Assembly: GCA_021822385.1 (NCBI GenBank)
Contig: JAKARC010000005.1
Location: 1-64,000, forward strand
DNA: 64,000 bases
Source of the DNA: Pseudomonadota bacterium
Lineage (GTDB): Bacteria > Pseudomonadota > Gammaproteobacteria > Steroidobacterales > Steroidobacteraceae
Direction: 5' to 3'
The notes below the pieces were generated by a model that saw nothing but the letters and a program-made list of their open reading frames with translations, was not told the DNA's origin and searched no databases. The translations under genes and the position numbers were made by a program. Below are positions 60,017 through 64,000 of the stretch, piece by piece. The stretch's first letter is position 1; every line of letters starts with the position of its first letter.

Positions 60017-62190
60017 AAGTCGCGCGGCAGCGTGGCGGCGGAAATATCGTGTACGGCGTAGCGCTGCTCGAGGGCGGGCTCGAGCCGGAAGCGTTGCGCG
60101 TTGGTCGAAAACACGAGCAGCCCTCCGGGGGCGAGCACGCGCATGCACAGATCGATCAGCAGAGCGTGATCGCGCTGCAGGTCGAGCACGCCCTGCATGC
60201 GCTTTGAGTTCGAGAAGGTCGGCGGGTCGAGGTAGATGAGGTCGTAGCGGGCCTGCGCTGCCTGCGCCGCGCGCAGCCACTCGCGACAGTCGGCTTGAAT
60301 CAAGGCATGCGGACCGTCCTGCAGACGGTTCAGCGCCAGATTGCGTCGCGCCCAGTCGAGGTAGGTTCTCGACAGATCCACCGAAGTCGTCGTGGCCGCT
60401 CCTCCCGCCGCCGCATAGACGGTGGCCGTACCGGTGTAGGCGAAGAGGTTGAGGAAATGTCGGCCGCGGGCCGCAGTGCGCAGCCGCGCGCGCGTGCGGC
60501 GCTGATCGAGAAACAGCCCCGTATCCAGATAGTTCGCAAAGTTCACCTCGAAGCGCAGACCGCCCTCGCCGACCCGGTGAGCGCGACCGTCCTCGCGCAG
60601 CTTGACGTATTGATCCTGACCCCGGGTGCGCCGCCGGGTTCGCACGCGGATGCGCTCGCGCGCGATGCCGGTCACCCGCGGCAAGCTGGCGAGCACCTCA
60701 CCGCGCCGGCGACGCGCGGCCTCGGGCGGGATCTCGCGCGGCGCGGCGTATTCCTGCACATACAGCCAGCACTCCCCGCTGTCGAGAAGCGTGTACTGAT
60801 CGATGGCGAAGGCGTACTCGGGCATGTCGGCATCGTAGAGGCGATAGCACGTGACCGATTCGCGCTCCGCCCAGCGGCGCAGGAGCTTCAGATTCTTGGC
60901 CAATCGGTTCGCGAACATGCGCGCCCCGGGCGTATCGGCGCGCGAGTCGTCCGGCCGCGCCAGGGTGCCGGGCGGGCGCAGACTGGCGGGCTCGACGCGC
61001 ATGCGCAGCAAGCGACATTCGATTGCTCCGTTCCAGAGCGTATGGGTGCGCGCGGCTCGGATCCCGAGCTCCATGCCCAACTGTGGCGCGCCGGTGAGCA
61101 CTGCCGCGCTCCAGCCCTGAAAATGCTCGCGCAGCACCGTGCCGAGCTCGCGATGCACAGCGCGCGCCGCCTCGAGATCCGCCAGACGCGCCCCATACGG
61201 CGGATTGGTACATACAAGCCCGCTGCCGGTTCCGTACGGCCGCGCCTGAGCCAGCGGACCGACGGCAAATTGCACCCAGCCGGCAACGCCGGCCCGTTCG
61301 GCATTGGCTGTTGCGGCGCGCACGGCCGCCGGGTCGCGGTCGCGCCCATGCAGCCGCGGCGTCCCGGCCGGGGCCGCTCCGCAGCGCGCGCGCGCACGTT
61401 CCCGCACCTGCCGCCACAGGGCGGCGTCGTGCCCGCGCCAGCCGAGGAACCCGAAGTAGGTTCGCGCGAGTCCCGGGGCGCGCCCGGTGGCGATCAGGGC
61501 CGCCTCGATGACGAGCGTGCCCGAGCCGCACATCGGATCGAGGAACGACCCGCCCTCGGCGGCGCACTGCGGCCAGAGACTGCGGATCAGAACACCGGCC
61601 GCCAGGTTCTCCTTCAGCGGCGCCGCCCCCGCCTCGCCGCGGTAGCCGCGCCGATGCAGGCTCTCTCCCGCCAGATCGATGTAGAGCGTGATCGCCGCTT
61701 CGTGTGCATGCGCGTGCACGCGCACGTCGGGGCGATCCAGTACGATGTTCGGTCGCGTGCCGCTCGCGGCGCGCTGCGCATCGGCGATGGCATCCTTGAG
61801 CTTCAGCGCACCGAAGTGGCTGTGCGTCAGGGTGGGATGACGCCCACTGAAGTCGCAGGCGAGGCTCGCGCCGGCGGCTAGGTGCTCGCACCAGGGAACC
61901 GCGCGCGCGCACGCGTAGAACGTGTCCGTATCGGCAGCCTCGAAGCGGGCGATTTCGAGCAGCACGCGGCTCGCGAGCCGCGACTCGAGGCAGACCCGGT
62001 AGGCAGTCTCGAGCGTGCCGGTGAAGCTCACCGCGCCGGCGCGCTCGCGCACCTCGCGGGCGCCGAGCGCGGCGAGCTCCGCGGCAAGCAGATCGGCGAG
62101 CCCACGCGGCACGGTGGCGAGAAGCGCAAGCGCGCCCTCGCCGCGCGCGGCAGCAGCGGCAAGCGTTTGCTCAGGCTCGGTCGACGGCAT
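59968..62190 (-). CDS. rlmKL: Bifunctional 23S rRNA (guanine) methyltransferase RlmKL
   Basis: 740 residues combining RlmL (m2G2445; THUMP domain about 30-150, then GGSFLDPMCGSGTLVIEAALIATG and TNPPYGARL) and RlmK (m7G2069; GRHFLNLFAYTGTATVYAAAGG, DLIYLDPPTFSNSKRM). The fused form is typical of gammaproteobacteria. Its C-terminus ARNPHIHRCFELRLR is encoded opposite the tail of the RHH copy B. Confidence 0.96.
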   Translation of the reverse strand: MPSTEPEQTLAAAAARGEGALALLATVPRGLADLLAAELAALGAREVRERAGAVSFTGTLETAYRVCLESRLASRVLLEIARFEAADTDTFYACARAVPWCEHLAAGASLACDFSGRHPTLTHSHFGALKLKDAIADAQRAASGTRPNIVLDRPDVRVHAHAHEAAITLYIDLAGESLHRRGYRGEAGAAPLKENLAAGVLIRSLWPQCAAEGGSFLDPMCGSGTLVIEAALIATGRAPGLARTYFGFLGWRGHDAALWRQVRERARARCGAAPAGTPRLHGRDRDPAAVRAATANAERAGVAGWVQFAVGPLAQARPYGTGSGLVCTNPPYGARLADLEAARAVHRELGTVLREHFQGWSAAVLTGAPQLGMELGIRAARTHTLWNGAIECRLLRMRVEPASLRPPGTLARPDDSRADTPGARMFANRLAKNLKLLRRWAERESVTCYRLYDADMPEYAFAIDQYTLLDSGECWLYVQEYAAPREIPPEAARRRRGEVLASLPRVTGIARERIRVRTRRRTRGQDQYVKLREDGRAHRVGEGGLRFEVNFANYLDTGLFLDQRRTRARLRTAARGRHFLNLFAYTGTATVYAAAGGAATTTSVDLSRTYLDWARRNLALNRLQDGPHALIQADCREWLRAAQAAQARYDLIYLDPPTFSNSKRMQGVLDLQRDHALLIDLCMRVLAPGGLLVFSTNAQRFRLEPALEQRYAVHDISAATLPRDFARNPHIHRCFELRLR

Positions 62191-62742
62191 CGGGCGAGGA
62201 ATATCGGCACACGGTCGCGCGGGATGATGCCCGATCTGCCGCCAGGCCGTCGGTGAGATTGCGCTTCAACGTGTCCCCGGGACACTCGCCGCCGGACATC
62301 CCCACGCGCCGCCCGCGCCGTGCGCAGAGTCCTGTTGGCGCAGGTTACCTACCCGCGGCACCGACTCGCCCCTGTGTGGTTCAGCGTCCAGGCTCATCCG
62401 GAACCTAACGATCTGCATGTGGGCATCCCACCCTCATCGACCTCTTGCGCGGACCTTCGGGGCACCCGAAGGCGACGGGTTTACGGCTCTCCGATGGCAG
62501 ACTCTGCACAGATCATACGGGCACCACGCCGATATCCCCGGGAACGCGGTCCACGCAATCAGGCCCTGATCGCAGACCGCCCCGGGCCGCGGTGCCAACC
62601 GTCGACTGCGCACACCGTGCCCGTGCGAGCGCGGCGGCACCCACAGCACACCCGAGGCGAACTACGCACGCAATGACCGAAATGTCGTTATCCTCGTGTA
62701 CCCTGATCGATACAGGATTCATGCGGGCGTGAGAGAACAACA
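62191..62742. other. Intergenic region, no gene recognised
   Basis: About 550 bases between the divergent rlmKL and ClC genes. Short ORFs (62320-62676 plus, 62434-62649 minus) show no family resemblance. The AT-richer last 60 bases presumably hold the ClC promoter. Confidence 0.5.
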
Positions 62743-64000
62743 ATGAACTCCGTGCCGTTCATACAGCCGAACGATGCACCGGCTGCCGTGACATTGAATT
62801 TTTCACCGCGCTTCTGGGTGCTGATCGTCATCACCGGGATCGGCGCCGGCCTCGGGGCATCAGGGCTGATGGCGCTGCTCGCGTGGGTGCAGCACCACTC
62901 CTACGACTACAGCTCAGGTGATTTTCAGCATGCGGCGGAGCTGGTATCGCCGTGGCGACATATCTGGATCATGGCGGCCGCCGGCGTGCTGGCCGTAGTC
63001 GGGATCTGGGTGCTGAAGCGCCGCTTCCGCGGCGAGGACAGTGATGTCCCACGCGCCATCTGGTTCAGATCAGGCCGCCTGCCCTTGCTGCGCACTCTCC
63101 TCGAGGCGGCTCTGTCGATAACGATCGTCGGCATGGGGGCATCGCTCGGGCGGGAAGGAGCGCCCAAGCAGGTCGGCGCCGCCATTGCCAGCGCACTGTC
63201 CGGCTGGGCGAGATTGACCCGGGCGGAAACGCGATTTCTCGTCGCATGCGGTGCCGGAGCGGGCATGGGCGCGGTCTACAACGTACCGCTCGGCGGCGCG
63301 CTGTTTGCACTCGAGATACTGCTCGGAACGCTGAGCTTGCCGCTGATACTGCCCGCAATTACCGCATCCTTCGTTGCGACTGCAGTGTCCTGGCTCACGC
63401 TGCCCAACCATGCCACCTATCTGGTTCCGAATTATGCGTTTACGCGCGGGCAGTTGCTCTGGGCTTTCGTCTTCGGCCCAGTGGCCGGCATGGCATCGGT
63501 AGTATTTGTACGCATGATTATCTGGGTCGATGGGCACAAACCACGGCGCGGCTGGACCTTGCTGGCGCCGCTGCTGATGTTCACCGCTCTCGGCTGCATC
63601 GCCATCGAACTGCCCCAGCTCTTGGGCAACGGCAAGGACGTGACCGAATTGGCCTTCACCGGCCAGCTCGGGGTACCACTGCTGCTGGCGTTGATTTTCC
63701 TCAAGCCGCTCGCCACCTCGGGTTGCCTCGGCAGCGGCGCGCCCGGCGGTCTGTTTACACCGAGCGTAACCATCGGCGCCGCACTCGGCGGGTTTTTCGG
63801 TCACCTCTGGTCGCTCGCCTGGCCCGGCGCACCCCGGGGAAGCTATGCCGTCATCGGCGCCGGCGCGGTCCTGGCCGCAACAACCCAAGCGCCGGTATCC
63901 TCGATTGTCTTACTGCTGGAGCTGACGCATCACACGCTCGGGATCATCGTGCCGATTCTTGCGGCAGTGATCGGCGCCGCCATCACCTCACGGCTCCTCG
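62743..64000 (+). CDS. ClC-type chloride channel/antiporter (3' end outside window)
   Basis: Open from ATG 62743 (GAGAGAAC upstream) to the window edge, 419 codons, and therefore missing from the ORF track. The three ClC anion-selectivity segments are present: GMGASLGREGAPKQVGAA (GREGxP-type; the Glu is the gating residue), GSGAPGGLFTPSVTIGAALG (GxGxP/GxFxP) and the N-terminal helices VLIVITGIGAGLGASGLMAL. Whether it is a channel or a Cl-/H+ exchanger cannot be told, as the C-terminal tyrosine region and any CBS domains lie outside. Confidence 0.93.
   Translation, partial: MNSVPFIQPNDAPAAVTLNFSPRFWVLIVITGIGAGLGASGLMALLAWVQHHSYDYSSGDFQHAAELVSPWRHIWIMAAAGVLAVVGIWVLKRRFRGEDSDVPRAIWFRSGRLPLLRTLLEAALSITIVGMGASLGREGAPKQVGAAIASALSGWARLTRAETRFLVACGAGAGMGAVYNVPLGGALFALEILLGTLSLPLILPAITASFVATAVSWLTLPNHATYLVPNYAFTRGQLLWAFVFGPVAGMASVVFVRMIIWVDGHKPRRGWTLLAPLLMFTALGCIAIELPQLLGNGKDVTELAFTGQLGVPLLLALIFLKPLATSGCLGSGAPGGLFTPSVTIGAALGGFFGHLWSLAWPGAPRGSYAVIGAGAVLAATTQAPVSSIVLLLELTHHTLGIIVPILAAVIGAAITSRLL

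Noticed and set aside
1-64000. CRISPR arrays, rRNA genes, tRNA genes
   Set aside because: No regularly spaced repeats and no rRNA or convincing tRNA segments were seen when reading the window; a covariance-model search would be needed to exclude small RNAs.

Overview
The window is GC-rich DNA from a bacterium, almost certainly a gammaproteobacterium. The fused RlmKL rRNA methyltransferase, SlyD, the Puu polyamine set, a prpCDB methylcitrate cluster and a bkd-type 2-oxoacid dehydrogenase all fit a high-GC lineage such as Nevskiales/Steroidobacterales or Xanthomonadales relatives. This placement is inferred from gene content only. Most of the window is dense chromosomal metabolism. Most long ORF-track entries on the opposite strand are GC-driven shadows.

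Layout. 1-3.8 kb: sugar-phosphate operon tal - ROK glucokinase - pgi (pgi runs off the left edge) and a phosphoglycerate-mutase-like phosphatase. 4.2-10.2 kb: aldehyde dehydrogenase and LysR regulator divergent from prpC-prpD-prpB (propionate to pyruvate and succinate). 10.2-15.8 kb: a tiny membrane ORF, slyD, a 2OG-Fe(II) oxygenase-like gene, the E1alpha/E1beta/E2 genes of a branched-chain-type 2-oxoacid dehydrogenase, and yciH. 15.9-31 kb: GH15 glucoamylase, DUF4136 lipoprotein, nitroreductase, apt, a small exported His/Lys/Trp pentapeptide-repeat protein, an unusual PEP carboxylase, GNAT, SYLF protein, two tandem exported paralogs, msrA, and a PlpD-like patatin. 31-38.7 kb: dehydrogenase, pirin, threonine-dehydratase-like enzyme, agmatine deiminase with APC permease, icd, NUDIX.

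38.9-41.4 kb is a graveyard: a decayed second copy of the NUDIX 5' end, a PAS-domain pseudogene with two in-frame stops, and the zinc-ribbon end of a TnpB-type IS605 protein. 41.4-48 kb: aminotransferase, polyphosphate glucokinase, puuA-puuD divergent from puuB, and asd. Upstream of asd lies what looks like a complete transcription attenuator: a 24-codon leader ORF with four lysine codons, a strong intrinsic terminator and a mutually exclusive antiterminator pairing. This is the most interesting signal in the window.

48.7-49.5 kb holds a broken ISAs1-like transposase, followed by an HD-GYP protein. 51.2-58.4 kb is a six-gene membrane complex (Hyf B, C, E, F, G, I-like). Its large subunit lacks the NiFe-binding cysteines, so it is an energy-converting-hydrogenase-related (Ehr) complex rather than a hydrogenase. 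A ribbon-helix-helix gene diverges from it. A partial copy of that gene lies 1.37 kb away, and between the two copies sits a MazEF-like toxin-antitoxin module. The window ends with rlmKL and a ClC-type chloride channel that runs off the right edge.
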